From NCBI GenBank assembly GCA_016584305.1, contig JACEEZ010024156.1:161827-225826 (forward strand): 64,000 nt of DNA, read 5' to 3'. Below, piece after piece: positions 24,501-37,431 of this stretch. Origin of the DNA: Chionoecetes opilio (Eukaryota; Arthropoda; Malacostraca; Decapoda; Majidae). The stretch's first letter is position 1, and every line of letters begins with the position of its first letter. The notes below the pieces were generated by a model. That model was given only the letters and a program-made list of their open reading frames with translations, did no database searches and was not told the DNA's origin. The translations under genes and the position numbers were made by a program.

Positions 24501-25161
24501 GTAATATATAATTGTATCACAATATATAGCCTCAAACTCCTTTTATAAACTTACAGTAGTTTAAAATAGCATTTTCTAACGAAAACAACAATAATACCAT
24601 ATTTTAAATTTCTCTATAAAAAAAAATGGTGTATAATGTCAATTTTCGACATTTTTAAGCACCTCAAAAATACATTAAAATACTTGAAAAAAAATTGTTT
24701 TAAGATTAAAATTGCTAATTAAATTTCATGAAAAATACATATTTTTAGTTATTAATTTTGTAAAATATATTTGTAGCAAATATCTAAAACTATGTAGCTA
24801 CAGATATATAGGAATATACTTTAATTTGTAGAAACAAACAACTCTTCACAGATAACTAGCTAAAATCAATGAAAACACTACATTTTATGGGTATATAGCA
24901 ATATGATATATAAAACTACTTGTATATATACAATAACACTACAGTTTACAAGAAACTATGAAAAACGCTAGCAATATACCGTTATATCACAATAAATAAT
25001 TTCTTACTCTTCTATATCATAGCTTAATGTAATGTAAGCTACTTATAGGTGCAAATTATTCTAAAAAAAAGGATTGTATAATCCAATTTGTAGAAAAACA
25101 GCTATATATCACCGATAACTAGCTAAAATCATTGAAAAGAACACATTTTGAGGGTATAAAG
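21531..25161 (-). repeat. Satellite subfamily I, reverse orientation, after the insertion
   Basis: The satellite resumes in phase after the element (ACACCACAATTTACAAG). Reversed heads (AGCCTCAAACTCC, CTTTTATAAGC) occur at about 21,606, 22,338, 22,708, 23,075, 23,805, 24,170 and 24,538. Units are more diverged from one another than in the 1-19.8 kb block and do not show the clean 5.1-kb order. Several A1 monomers follow one another (22.26-23.0 kb and 23.7-24.4 kb). No genes or RNA genes are seen. Confidence 0.88.
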
Positions 25162-25316
25162 GCACTTTATGAAAGCTGTACAATATTCTCAAAATCTAGC
25201 TATTTTAATGATGTAACAAACAATACATACATGTGACTATAAAAAACGTTAACAATGTCAAATTTTCGAATTTTTAGCTTAAATATTAAAAACTTGAAAA
25301 AACAACATATAAAATG
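25162..25316. repeat. Strongly diverged patch at the subfamily I / subfamily II boundary
   Basis: The satellite phase breaks after GAGGGTATAAAGG. About 155 bp follow that only faintly resemble the tail sub-repeat (AATGTCAAATTTTCG, AACTTGAAAAAAC) and include otherwise unseen words such as CATACATGTGAC. Regular sequence resumes at about 25,317 (GTGAATCTCTATC). Units to the left are subfamily I; those to the right carry subfamily II variants. Confidence 0.6.
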
Positions 25317-26399
25317 TGAATCTCTATCAAAAAAAGCGCTGAACAATGTCAATTTTCGACATTTTTTAGCCATTCAAAAATACATTAAAACACTTGAAAA
25401 AACGTTGTTTTTAAGATTAAAATTAATACCTACATTTCATGAAAAATACATATTTTAAGCTCATAATATTGTACAATATAGTTGTAGCAAATATCAAAAG
25501 CTATTTAGCTACAGATAAAAAGAAATATACTTCAATTTGTAGAAAAAAAAAACTCTTCACTGATAACTAGCTAAAATCATTGAAAACACTACATTTTATA
25601 GGTTTATAGCAATATGATAAATAAAACTACTTGTATATATACAATTACGGTACAGTTTACAAGAAACTATGAAAAACGCTTGCAATATACCGTTATATGA
25701 AAATAAATAACCTCTTACTCTTCTATTTATTAGCTTAATGTAATGTAAGCTACTTATAGGTGCAAATTATTCTAAAAAAAGGATTGTATGCTTCAATTTG
25801 TAGGAAAAGAGATATATATCACCGATAACTCATCATCGAAACGAATCATCGAAAATAACACATTTTGAGGGTTTAAAGCATTATCATAAGTTAAATTCCT
25901 TCTATTTATGATAGAAAACTACAATTTACAAGAAACTATGAAAAACTCGTGTAATATACAATTCTATCACAATATAGAGTCTCAAACTCCTATTATAAGT
26001 TTACAATAGTTTAAAATAGCATTTTCTAACGAAAACAACTATAATACCACATTTTGAATCTCGCTATCAAAAAAATGGCTGAATAATGTCATTTTCGACA
26101 TTTTTTAGCCCTTCAAAAACACATTAAAACACTTGAAAAAAACGTTGTTTTTAAGATTAAAATTAATACCTAAATTTCATGAAAAATACATATTTTAAGC
26201 TCATAATATTGTAATATATGGTTGTGTAAAAATGCTGAATAATTTCAAATTTCGATATTATTTAGCCTTTCAAAAATACATTAAAAAACTTGAAAAAACG
26301 TTGTTTTCAAGATTAAAATTGATACCTAGATTTCATGAAAAATATATATATTTAGCTCATAATATTGTAAGATATAGTTGTGTAAAAGTGCTTAATAAA
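25317..26399 (-). repeat. Satellite subfamily II, reverse orientation
   Basis: This is the first stretch with subfamily II diagnostic words: ATAGAGTCTCAAACTCC and CTATTATAAG in the A head, CGTGTAATATAC in place of CTTGTAATATAC, and AAGCTCATAATATTG between tail sub-repeats. A local duplication around a CATCGAAA word is visible near 25,830-25,850. There are no genes. Confidence 0.85.
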
Positions 26400-26700
26400 G
26401 TCAAATTTCGACATTTTTTTGCCCTGCAAAAATACATTAAAATACTTGCAAAAATCATTGTTTCTAAGATTAAAATTGATACCTAAATTTCATGAAAAAT
26501 TCATATTTTAAGCTCATAATATTATAAAATATAGTTTTGTAAAAGTGCTGAATAATATCAAATTTTGACATTTTTTAGACTTTCAAAAATACATTAAAAT
26601 ACTTGAAAAAACGTTGTTTTTAAGATTAAAATTGATACCTAAATTTCATAAAAAATACATATTTTAGCTATTAATTTTGTAAAATATAGTTGTAGCAAAT
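26087..26700 (-). repeat. Exemplar 156-bp sub-repeat array (four copies)
   Basis: Four tandem copies of a tail-derived sub-repeat, marked by the near-palindrome GTCAAATTTCGAC and relatives at about 26,087, 26,243, 26,400 and 26,556. Each copy runs through TTCAAAAATACATTAAAA, ACGTTGTTTTTAAGATT and AAGCTCATAATATTG. The period is about 156 bp, which is 52 codons, so one frame stays open across copies. One to four copies occur in other units (for example 50,515-50,990, 52,759-53,230 and 53,960-54,430), so copy number varies between higher-order units. Confidence 0.85.
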
Positions 26701-28156
26701 ATCAACCAGCTATATTAAAGCGATATAAAGGAATATACTTCAATTTGTAGGAAAAAACAGCTCTTCACTGATAACTAGCTAAAAACATTGAAAACACTAC
26801 ATTTTATGGGTTTATAGCAATATGATAAGTAAACTACTTGTATATAGACCATAACGGCACAGTTTACAAGAAACTATGAAAAACGCTTGCAATATACAGT
26901 TATATCACAATAAATAATCTCTTACTCTTCTATTTTATAGCTTAATGTAATGTAAGCTACTTATAGGTGCAAATTATTCTAAAAAAAGGATTGTATACTT
27001 CAATTTGTAGAAAAACAGCTATATATCACCGATAACAAGCTAAAATCATTGCAAATAACACATTTTAAGGGTATAAAGCATTATCGTAAGGAAAATTCCT
27101 TCTATTTATGATATAACACTACAATTTGCAAGAGACTATGAAAAACACGTGTAATATACAATTGCATCACAATATAGAGTCTCAAACTCCTATTATAAGC
27201 TTACAATAGTTTAAAATAGCATTTTGTAACGAAAACAACTATAATACAACATTGTGAATTTCTCTATCAAAAAAAGGGCTGAATAATGTCAATTTTCGAC
27301 ATTTTTTAGATTTTTCACATATACATTAAAACACTTCAAAAAACGTTGTTTTGAAGATTAAAATTAATACCTATATTTCATGAAAAAACATATTTTTAGC
27401 TCATAATATTGTAAAATATTGTTGTGTAAAAGTGCTAAATAATGTCAAATTTCGACATTTTTTAGCCTTTCAAAAACACATTAAAATACTTGAAAAAACA
27501 TTGTTTCTAAGATTAAAATTGATACCTAAATTTCATGAAAAATACATATTTTTAGCTATTAATTTTGTAAAATATAGTTGTAGCAAATATCAAAAGCTAT
27601 TTAGCTACAGACATAAAGAAATATACTTCAATTTGTAGAAAAAAAAAACTCTTCACTGATAACTAGCTAAAATCATTGAAAACACTACATTTTATGGGTT
27701 TATGGCAATATGATAAATAAACCTACTTGTATATATACAATAACGGTACAGTTTATAAGAAACTATGAAAAACGCTTATAATATACTGTTATATAGAAGT
27801 AAATAACCTCTTACTCTTCTATTTATTAGCTTAATGTAATGTAAGCTACTTATAGATGCAAATTATTCTAAAAAAAGGATTGTATACTTCAATTTATAGG
27901 AAAACAGCTATATATCACCGATAACTAGCTAAAATCATTGAAAATAATACATTTTGAGGGTATAAAGCATTATCAAAAGTTAAATTCCTTCTATTTATGA
28001 TAGAACACTACAATATACAAGAAACTATGAAAAACACGTGTAATATACAATTCTTTCACAATATAGAGTCTCAAACTCCTATTATAAGCTTACAATAGTT
28101 TAAAATAGCATTCTCTAACGAAAACAACTATAATACCACATTTTGAATTTCTCTAT

Positions 28157-28180
28157 TTCTTTGAAAAATTCTTTTTCTTT
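28157..28180. repeat. 24-bp junction filler, copy 1 site a
   Basis: A T-rich word beginning TTCTTTGAAAAATTC and ending TTTTTCTTT joins an A tail (TTGAATTTCTCTAT) directly to a B head (CCGCTTGCAATATA). The usual several hundred bp between them is missing. The filler is not part of the normal monomer. Confidence 0.75.
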
Positions 28181-29611
28181 ATATACCGCTTGCAATATAT
28201 CGTTATATAAAATTAAATAACCTCTTACTCTTCTATTTTATAGCTTAATGTAACGTAAGCTACTTATAGGTGCAAATTATTCTAAAAAAAGGATTGTATA
28301 CTTCAATTTGTAGAAAAACAGCTATATATCACCGATAACTAGCTAAAATCATTGAAAAGAACACATTTTGAGGGTATAAAGCATTATCGTAAGGTAAATG
28401 CCTTCTATTTATGATATAACACTACAATTTACAATAGACTATGAAAAACACGTGTAATATACAATTGCATCACAATATAGAGTCTCAAACTCCTATTATA
28501 AGCTTACAATAGTTTAAAATAGCATTTTGTAACGAAAACAACTATAATACAACATTGTGAATTTGTCTATCAAAAAAAAGGCTGAATAATGTCAATTTTC
28601 GAAATTTTTTGGCCTTTCAAAAATACATTATAACACTTGAAAAAACGTTGTTTTTAAGATTTAAATAAATACCTAAATTTCATGAAAAATACATATTTTA
28701 AGCTCATAATATTCTAAAATATAGTTGAGAAAAAATGTTGAATAATGTCAAATTTCGACATTTTTTAGCCTTTCAAAAATACATTAAAATACTTTAAAAA
28801 ACGTTGTTTTTAAGATTAAAATTAATACCTAGATTTCATGAAAAATACATATTATTAGCGCATAATATTGTAAAATATAGTTGTGTAAACCTGCTTAATA
28901 ATGTCAAATTTCGAAATTTTTTAGCCTTTCAAAAATACATTAAAATATTTGAAAAAACATTGTTTCTAAGATTAAAATTGATACTTAAATTTCGTGAAAA
29001 ATACATATTTTTAGCTATTATTTTGAAAAATATAGTTGTAGCAAAAATCAAAAGCTATTTAGCTATAGATATAAAGAAATATACTTCAATATGTAGAAAA
29101 AAAAAATCTTCACTGATAACTAGCTAAATTCATTGAAAACACTACATTTTATGGGTTTATAGCAATATGATAAATAAAACTACTTGTATATATACAATAA
29201 CGGTACAGTTTACAAGAAACTGAAAAATGCTTGCAATATACCGTTATATCAAAATAAATAACCTCTTACTCCTCTATTTATTAGCTTAATGTAATGTAAG
29301 CTACTTATAGATGCAAATTATTCTAAAAAAAGGATTGTATACTTCAATTTATAGGAAAACAGCTATATATCACCGATAACTAGCTAAAATCATTGAAAAT
29401 AATACATTTTGAGGGTATAAAGCATTATCAAAAGTTAAATTCCTTCTATTTATGATAGAACACTACAATATACAAGAAACTATGAAAAACACGTGTAATA
29501 TACAATTCTTTCACAATATAGAGTCTCAAACTCCTATTATAAGCTTACAATAGTTTAAAATAGCATTCTCTAACGAAAACAACTATAATACCTCATTTTG
29601 AATTTCTCTAT

Positions 29612-29635
29612 TTCTTTGAAAAATTCTTTTTCTTT
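29612..29635. repeat. 24-bp junction filler, copy 1 site b
   Basis: Same filler and same A tail to B head junction as at 28,157, in the next truncated unit. Confidence 0.75.
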
Positions 29636-32600
29636 GTATACCGCTTGCAATATACGGTTATATCAAAATAAATAACCTCTTACGCTTCTATTTTATAGCT
29701 TAATCTAATGTAAGCTACTTATAGGTGCAAAGTATTCTAAAAAAAGGATTGTATACTTCAATTTGTAGAAAAACAGCTATATATCACCGATAACTAGCTA
29801 AAATCATTGAAAAGAACACATTTTGAAGGTATAAAGCATTATCGTAAGGTAAATTCTTTCTATTTATGATATAACACTACAATTTACAAGAGACTATGAA
29901 AAATAGGCTTGCAAAAATACATTAATATATTTGAAAAAACATTGTTTCTAAGATTAAAATTGATACTTAAATTTCATGAAAAATACATATTTTTAGCGAT
30001 TAATTTTGTAAAATATAATTGTAGCAAACATCAAAAGCTATTTAGCTACAGATATAAAGAAATTTACTTCAATTTGTAGAAAAAAACAACTCTCACTGAT
30101 AACTAGCTAAAATCATTGAAAACACTACATTTTATGGGTTTATAGCAATATGATAAGTAAAACTACTTTGATATATACAATAACGCTACAGTTTACAAGA
30201 AACTATGAAAAAACGTTTGCAAAATACCGTTATATCACATTAAATAACCTCTTACTCTTCTATTTATTAGCTTAATGTAATGTAAGATACTTATAGGTGC
30301 AAATTATTCTAAAAAAAGGATTGTATAATTCAATTTGTAGAAAAACAGCTATATATCACCGATAACTAGCTAAAATCATTGAATTGAACACATTTTGAGG
30401 GTATAAAGCATTATCGTAAGGTAAATTCCTTCTATTTATGATATAACACTACAATTTACAAGAGACTATGAAAAACACGTGTAATATACAATTGCATCAC
30501 AATATAGAGTCTCAAACTCCAATTATATGCTTACAATAGTTTAAAATAGCATTTTATAACGAAAAAAACTATAATACAACATTGTGAATTTCTCTATCAA
30601 AAAAAGGGCTGAATAATGTCAATTATCGACATTTTTTAGCTATTCAAAAATACATTAAAACACTTGAAAAAACGTTGAATTTAAATTTTAAATTAATACC
30701 TAAATTCCATGAAAAATTCATATTTTTAGCTATTAAGTATGTAAAATATAGTTGTAGCAAATATCAAAAAGCTATATTAAAGCGATATAAAGGAATATAC
30801 TTCAATTTGTAGGCAAAAACAGCTCTTCACTGATAACTAGCTAAAATCATTGAAAACATTAATTTTATTGGTTTATAGCAATATGATAAGTAAAACTACT
30901 TGTATATATACAATAACGCTACAGTTTACAAGACACTATGAAAAACGCTTGCAAAATACCGTTATACCACAATAAATAACCTCTTACTCTTCTATTTTAA
31001 AGCTTAATGTAATGTAAGCTACTTATAGGTGCAAATTATTCTAAAAAAAGGATTGTATACTTCAATTTGTTGGAAAACAGCTATATATCACCGATAACTA
31101 GCTAAAATCATTGAAAATAATATATTTTGAGGGTATAAAGCATTATCGTCCGGTAAATTCCTTCTATTTATGATATAAAACTACAATTTACAAGAGACTG
31201 AAAAAATCGTGTAATATACAATTGTATCACAATATAGAGTCTCAAACTCCTATTATAAGCTTACAGTAGTATAAAATAGCATTTTCTAACGAAAAGAACT
31301 ATCATACAACATTGTGAATTTCTCTATCAAAAAAAGGGCGGAATAATGTCCATTTTCGACATTTTTTAGCCGTTCAAAAATACATTAAAACACCTGAAAA
31401 AAAATTCTTTTTAAGATTATAATTGATACCTAAATTTCATATAATACACATATTTTTAGCTATTAATTTTTTAAAATATAGTTGTGTAAAAGTGCTGAAT
31501 AATGTCAATTTTCGACATTTTTTAGCCCTTCAAAAATACATTAAAACCCTTGAAAAAACTTTGTTTTTAAGAATAAAATTGATGGCAAAATTTCATAAAA
31601 AATACATATTTTAAGCTCATAATATTGTAAAATATAATTGTGTAAAAGTGCTGAATAATGTCAAATTTTGACATTTTTTAGCCCTTCAAAAATACATTAA
31701 AATACATGAAAAAACGTTGTTTTTAAGATTAAAATTGATACCAAAATTTCATAAAAAATACATATGTTTAGCTATTAATTTTGTAAAATATAGTTGGAGC
31801 AAATATGAAAAGCTATTTAGCTACCGATATAAAGGAATATACTTCAATTTTTAGAAAAAAACAGCTCTTCACTTCAAACTAGCTAAAATCATTAAAAACA
31901 CTACATTTTATGGGTTTATAGCAATATGATAAGTAAAACTACTTGTATATATACAATAGCGCTACAGTTTAAAAGAAACTATGAAAAACGCTTGCAAAAT
32001 ACCATTACATCACAATAAATAACCTCTTACGCTTCTATTTATTAGCTTAATGTAATGTAAGCTTCTTATAGGTGCAAATTATTCTAAAAAAAGGATTGTA
32101 TACATCAATACATCAATTTGTAGAAAAACAGCTATATATCACCGATAACTAGCTAAAATCATTGAAAAGAACACATTTTGTGGGTATAAAGCATTATCGT
32201 AAGGTAAATTCCTTCTATTTATGATATAACACTACAATTTACAAGAGACTATGAAAAACACATGTAATATACAGTTGCATAACAATATAGAGTCTCAAAC
32301 TCCTATTATATGCTTACAATAGGTTAAAATAGCATTTTATAACGAAAACAACTATAATACAACATTGTGAATTTCTCTATCAAAAAAAGGGCTGAATAAT
32401 GTCAATTATCGACAAGTTTTAGCTTTTCAAAAATACATTAAAACACTTGAAAAAACGTTGATTTTATATTTAAAATTAATACCTAAATTCCATGAAAAAA
32501 ACATATTTTTAGCTATTAAGTTTGTAAAATATAGTTGTAGCACATATCAAAAAGCTATATTAAAGCAATATAAAGGAATATACTTCAATTTGTAGGAAAA

Positions 32601-33114
32601 AACAGCTCTTCACTGATAACTAGCTAAAATCATTGAAAACTTTAATTTTATTGGTTTATAGCAATATGATAAGTAAAACTACTTGTATATATACAATAAC
32701 GCTACAGTTTACAAGACACTATGAAAAACGCTTGCAAAATACCGTTATACCACAATAAATAACCTCTTACTCTTCTATTTTATAGCTTAATGTAATGTAA
32801 GCTACTTATAGGTGCAAATTATTGTAAAAAAAGGATTGTATACTTCAATTTAATGGAAAACAGCTATATATCACCGATAACTAGCTAAAATCATTGAAAA
32901 TAAAACACATTTTGAGGGTATACAGCATAATCATAAGTTAAATTCCTTCTATTTATGATAGAACACTACAATTTACAAGAAACTATGAAAAACACGTGTA
33001 ATATACAATTCTATCACAATATAGAGTCTCAAACTCCTATTATAAGCTTACAATAGTTTAAAATAGCATTCTCTAACGAAAACAACTATAATACCACATT
33101 TTGAATTTCTCTAT

Positions 33115-33138
33115 TTCTTTGAAAAATTCTTTTTCTTT
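33115..33138. repeat. 24-bp junction filler, copy 1 site c
   Basis: Same filler, followed here by AAATACCTGTTGCAATATAC, a slightly different B head. Confidence 0.75.
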
Positions 33139-34189
33139 AAATACCTGTTGCAATATACGGTTATATCAAAATAAATAAACTCTTTCTCTTCTATTTTATA
33201 TCTTAATGTAATGTAAGCTACTTATAGGTGCAAATTATTCTAAAAAAAGGATTGTATACCTCAATTTGTAGAAAAACAGCTATATATCTCGATTAATAGC
33301 TAGAATCATTGAAAAGAACACATTTTGAGGGTATAAAGCATTATCGTAAGGTAAATTCCTTCTTTTTATGATATATCACTACAATTTACAAGAGACTATG
33401 AAAAACACGTGTAATATACAATTAAATCACAATATAGAGTCTCAAACTCCTATTATACGCTTACAATAGTTTAAAATAGCATTTTGTAACGAAAACAACT
33501 ATAATACAATATTGTGAATTTCTCTATCAAAAAAAGGGCTGAATAATGTCAATTTTCGACATTTTTTAGCTTATCAAAAATACATTACAACACTTGAAAA
33601 AACGTTGTTTTTTTAAGATTAAAATTAATACCTATATTTCATGAAAAATAAATATTTTAAGCTCATAAAATTGTAAAATATAGTTATGTAAAAATGCTGA
33701 ATAATGTCAAATTTCGACATTTTTTAGCCCTTCAAAAATACATTAAAATACTTGAAAAAATGTTGTTTTTAAGATAAACATTGATACCTAAATTTCATAA
33801 AAAGTACATATTTGTAGCTATTAATTTTGTAAAATATAGAAGTAGCAAATATGAAAAGCTATTTAATTACCGATATACAGGAATATACTTCAATTTGTAA
33901 AAAAAAAACAGCTCTTCACTGATAACTAGCTAAAATCATTGAGAACACTACATTTTATGGGATTTATAGCAATATGATAAGTAAAACGACTTGTATATAT
34001 ACAATAACGCTACAGTTTTCAAGAAACTATGAAAAACGCTTGCAATATACCGTTATATCACAATAAATAACCTCTTACTCTTCTATTTTATAGCTTAATG
34101 TAATGTAAGCTACTTATAGGTGCAAATTATTCTAAAAAAGGATTGTATACTTCAATTTGTAGAAAAACAGATATATATCACCGTAACTA

Positions 34190-35560
34190 GCTAAAATCAT
34201 TGAAAAGAACACATTTTGAGGGTATAAAGCATTATCGTAAGGTAAATTTCTTCTATTTATGATATAACACTACAATTTTACAAGAGACTATGAAAAAACG
34301 TGTAATACAATTGCATCACCAATATAGAGTCTCAAATTCTATTATATGCTTACAATAGTTTAAAATAGCATTTTGTAACGAAAACAACTATATTACAACA
34401 TTGTGAATTTCTCTATCCAAAAAAGGGCCGAATAATGTAAATTTTCGACATTTTTAGCTTTTAAAAAATACATTAAAACACTTGAAAAAACGTTGATTTT
34501 AATTTAAAAAAATTAATACCAAAATTTCATGAAAAATACATATTTTTAGCTCATAATATTGTAAATATAGGGTTTTGTGTAAAAGTGCTTAATAATGTCA
34601 ATTTTCGACAATTTTAGCCCTTCAAAAATACATTAAAATATTTGAAAAAACATTGTTTTTAAGTTTAAAAATTGATACCAAAATTTCTTGAAAATAAATT
34701 TTTTTAACTATAAATTTGTAATATAAATTGTAGCAAATATAAAAAAGCTCTTTAGCTACAGATATAAAAGAAATATACTTAAATTTGTAGAAAAAAAAAA
34801 CTCAAACAACAAAAAAAAACTGAAACTAGGTCAAATCATTGAAAACATTACATTTTATGGGTTTATAGCATTATGATAAATAAAACTACTTTTATATATA
34901 CAATAACGGTACAGTTTACAAGAAACTATGAAAACGCTTGCAATATACCGTTATATCAAAATAAATAATCTCTTACTCTTCTATTTTTTAGCTTAATGTA
35001 ATGTAAGCTACTTATAGGTGCAAATTATTCTAAAAAAAAGGGTTGTATACATCAATTTATAGAAAAACATATTTATATCACCGATAACTAGCTAAAATCA
35101 TTGAAAAAAACACATTTTGAGGTATAAAACATAATCAATGAGTTTAAATTCCTTCTATTTATGATAGAACACTACAATTTACAAGAACTATGAAAACCCG
35201 TGTAATATACAATTCTATCACAATATAGAGTCTCAAACTCCTATTATAAAGCTTACAGTAGTTTAAAATAGCATTCTCTAGCGAAAACAACTATAATACC
35301 ACATTTTTAATTTCTGTATCCAAAAAAGGGCTGAATAATGTCAATTTTCGACAATTTTTTTTGCCATTTTAAAAATACATTAAAAAAACTTGAAAACGTT
35401 GTTCTTCAATTAAAATTGATACCTAAATTTCATGAAAATACATATTTAAAGCTCATAATAATTGTAAAATTAGTTGTGTAAAAGTTTGATAAGGTTAAAT
35501 CTCGAATTTTTTAGCCCTTCAAAAATACATTAAAATACTTGAAAAAACGTTGTTTTTAAG
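34190..35560. other. Indel-rich segment within duplication copy 1
   Basis: Compared with its sister at about 43,430-44,850, this stretch has frequent 1-2 base gaps and insertions, mostly in A/T runs (for example ACAATTTTACAAG for ACAATTTACAAG near 34,270, and a missing GA in ACCGTAACTAGC near 34,184). Neighbouring sequence on both sides matches closely. Low consensus accuracy is the simplest reading. Confidence 0.55.
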
Positions 35561-37407
35561 ATTAAAATTGATACCTAAATTTCATTAAAAAAAATACATA
35601 TTCTTAGCTATTAAGTTTGTAAAATATAGTTGGAGCAAATATGAAAAGCTATTTAGCTACCGATATAAAGAAATATACTTCAATTTGTAGAAAAAAAAAA
35701 CTCTTCACTGATAACTAGCTAAAATCATTGAAAACACTACATTTTATGGGATTTATTGCAATATGATAAGTAAAACTACTTGTATATATACAATAACGCT
35801 ACAGTTTACAAGAAACTATGAAAAACGCTTGCAAAATACCATTATATCACAATAAATAACCTCCTACTCTTCTATTTATTATCTTAATGTAATGTAAGCT
35901 ACTTGTGCAAATCATTCTAAAAAAAGGATTGTATACTTCAATTTGTAGAAAAAACAGCTATATATCACCGATAACTAGCTAAAATCATTGAAAAGAACAC
36001 ATTTTGAGGGTATAAAGCCTTATCGTAGGGTAAATTCCTTCTATTTATGATATAACACTACAATTTACAAGAGACTATGAAAAACACGTGTAATATACAA
36101 TTGCATCACAATATATAGTCTCAAACTCCTATTATATGCTTACAATAGTTTAAAATAGCATTTTATAACGAAAACAACTATAATACAACATTGTGAATTT
36201 CTCTATCAAAAAAGGGCTGAATAATGTCAATTATCGACATTTTTTTGCTTTTCAAAAATACACTAAAACACTTGAAAAAACGTTGATTTTAAGTTTAAAA
36301 TTAATAAATATATTTCATGCAAGAAACATATATCAAGCTCATAATATTGTAAATTATAGTTGTGTAAAAGTGCTGAATAATGTCAAATTTCAATTTTTTT
36401 TTGCCCTTCAAAAATACATTAAAATACTTGAAAAAACGTTGTTTTTAAGATTTAAATTGATACCAAGATTTCATAAAAAATACATATTTTTAGCTCATAA
36501 TATTGTAAAATATAGTTGTGTAAAAGTGCTTAATAATGTCAAATTTCGACATTTTTTTGCCCTGCAAAAATACATTAAAATACTTGCAAAAATCATTGTT
36601 TCTAAGATTAAAATTGATACCTAAATTTCATGAAAAATTCATATTTTAAGCTCATAATATTATAAAATATAGTTTTGTAAAAGTGCTGAATAATATCAAA
36701 TTTTGACATTTTTTAGACTTTCAAAAATACATTAAAATACTTGAAAAAACGTTGTTTTTAAGATTAAAATTGATACCTAAATTTCATAAAAAATACATAT
36801 TTTTAGCTATTAATTTTGTAAAATATAGTTGTAGCAAATATCAACCAGCTATATTAAAGCGATATAAAGGAATATACTTCAATTTGTAGGAAAAAACAGC
36901 TCTTCACTGATAACTAGCTAAAAACATTGAAAACACTACATTTTATGGGTTTATAGCAATATGATAAGTAAACTACTTGTATATAGACCATAACGGCACA
37001 GTTTACAAGAAACTATGAAAAACCCTTGCAATATACAGTTATATCACAATAAATAATCTCTTACTCTTCTATTTTATAGCTTAATGTAATGTAAGCTACT
37101 TATAGGTGCAAATTATTCTAAAAAAAGGATTGTATACTTCAATTTGTAGAAAAACAGCTATATATCACCGATAACAAGCTAAAATCATTGAAAATAATAC
37201 ATTTTGAGGGTATAAAGCATTATCAAAAGTTAAATTCCTTCTATTTATGATAGAACACTACAATTTACAAGAAACTATGAAAAACACGTGTAATATACAA
37301 TTCTTTCACAATATAGAGTCTCAAACTCCTATTATAAACTTGCAAGTAGTTTAAAATAGCATTCTCTAACGAAAACAACTATAATACCACATTTTGAATT
37401 TCTCTAT

Positions 37408-37431
37408 TTCTTTGAAAAATTCTTTTTCTTT
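37408..37431. repeat. 24-bp junction filler, copy 2 site a
   Basis: Counterpart of the 28,157 site in the second copy of the 10.1-kb duplication. Confidence 0.75.

Larger units (their letters stand above)
26400..36537 (-). repeat. 10.1-kb tandem duplication, copy 1
   Basis: A block of subfamily II units that is repeated immediately downstream. The start is marked by GCCCTGCAAAAATAC and CTTGCAAAAATCATTG at about 26,420-26,460, which recur at about 36,558-36,600. The offset to copy 2 is 10,138 bp at the left end, falls to 9,250 bp after about 27,950, and stays at 9,250-9,256 to the end. Both ends lie in a 156-bp sub-repeat, so homologous unequal exchange explains the duplication. Positions 34,190-35,560 carry many 1-bp indels not found in copy 2. 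Confidence 0.85.

Noticed and set aside
26087..26700. CRISPR-like regular repeats
   Set aside because: Repeats are contiguous and long with no unique spacers, and the setting is a eukaryotic satellite array.
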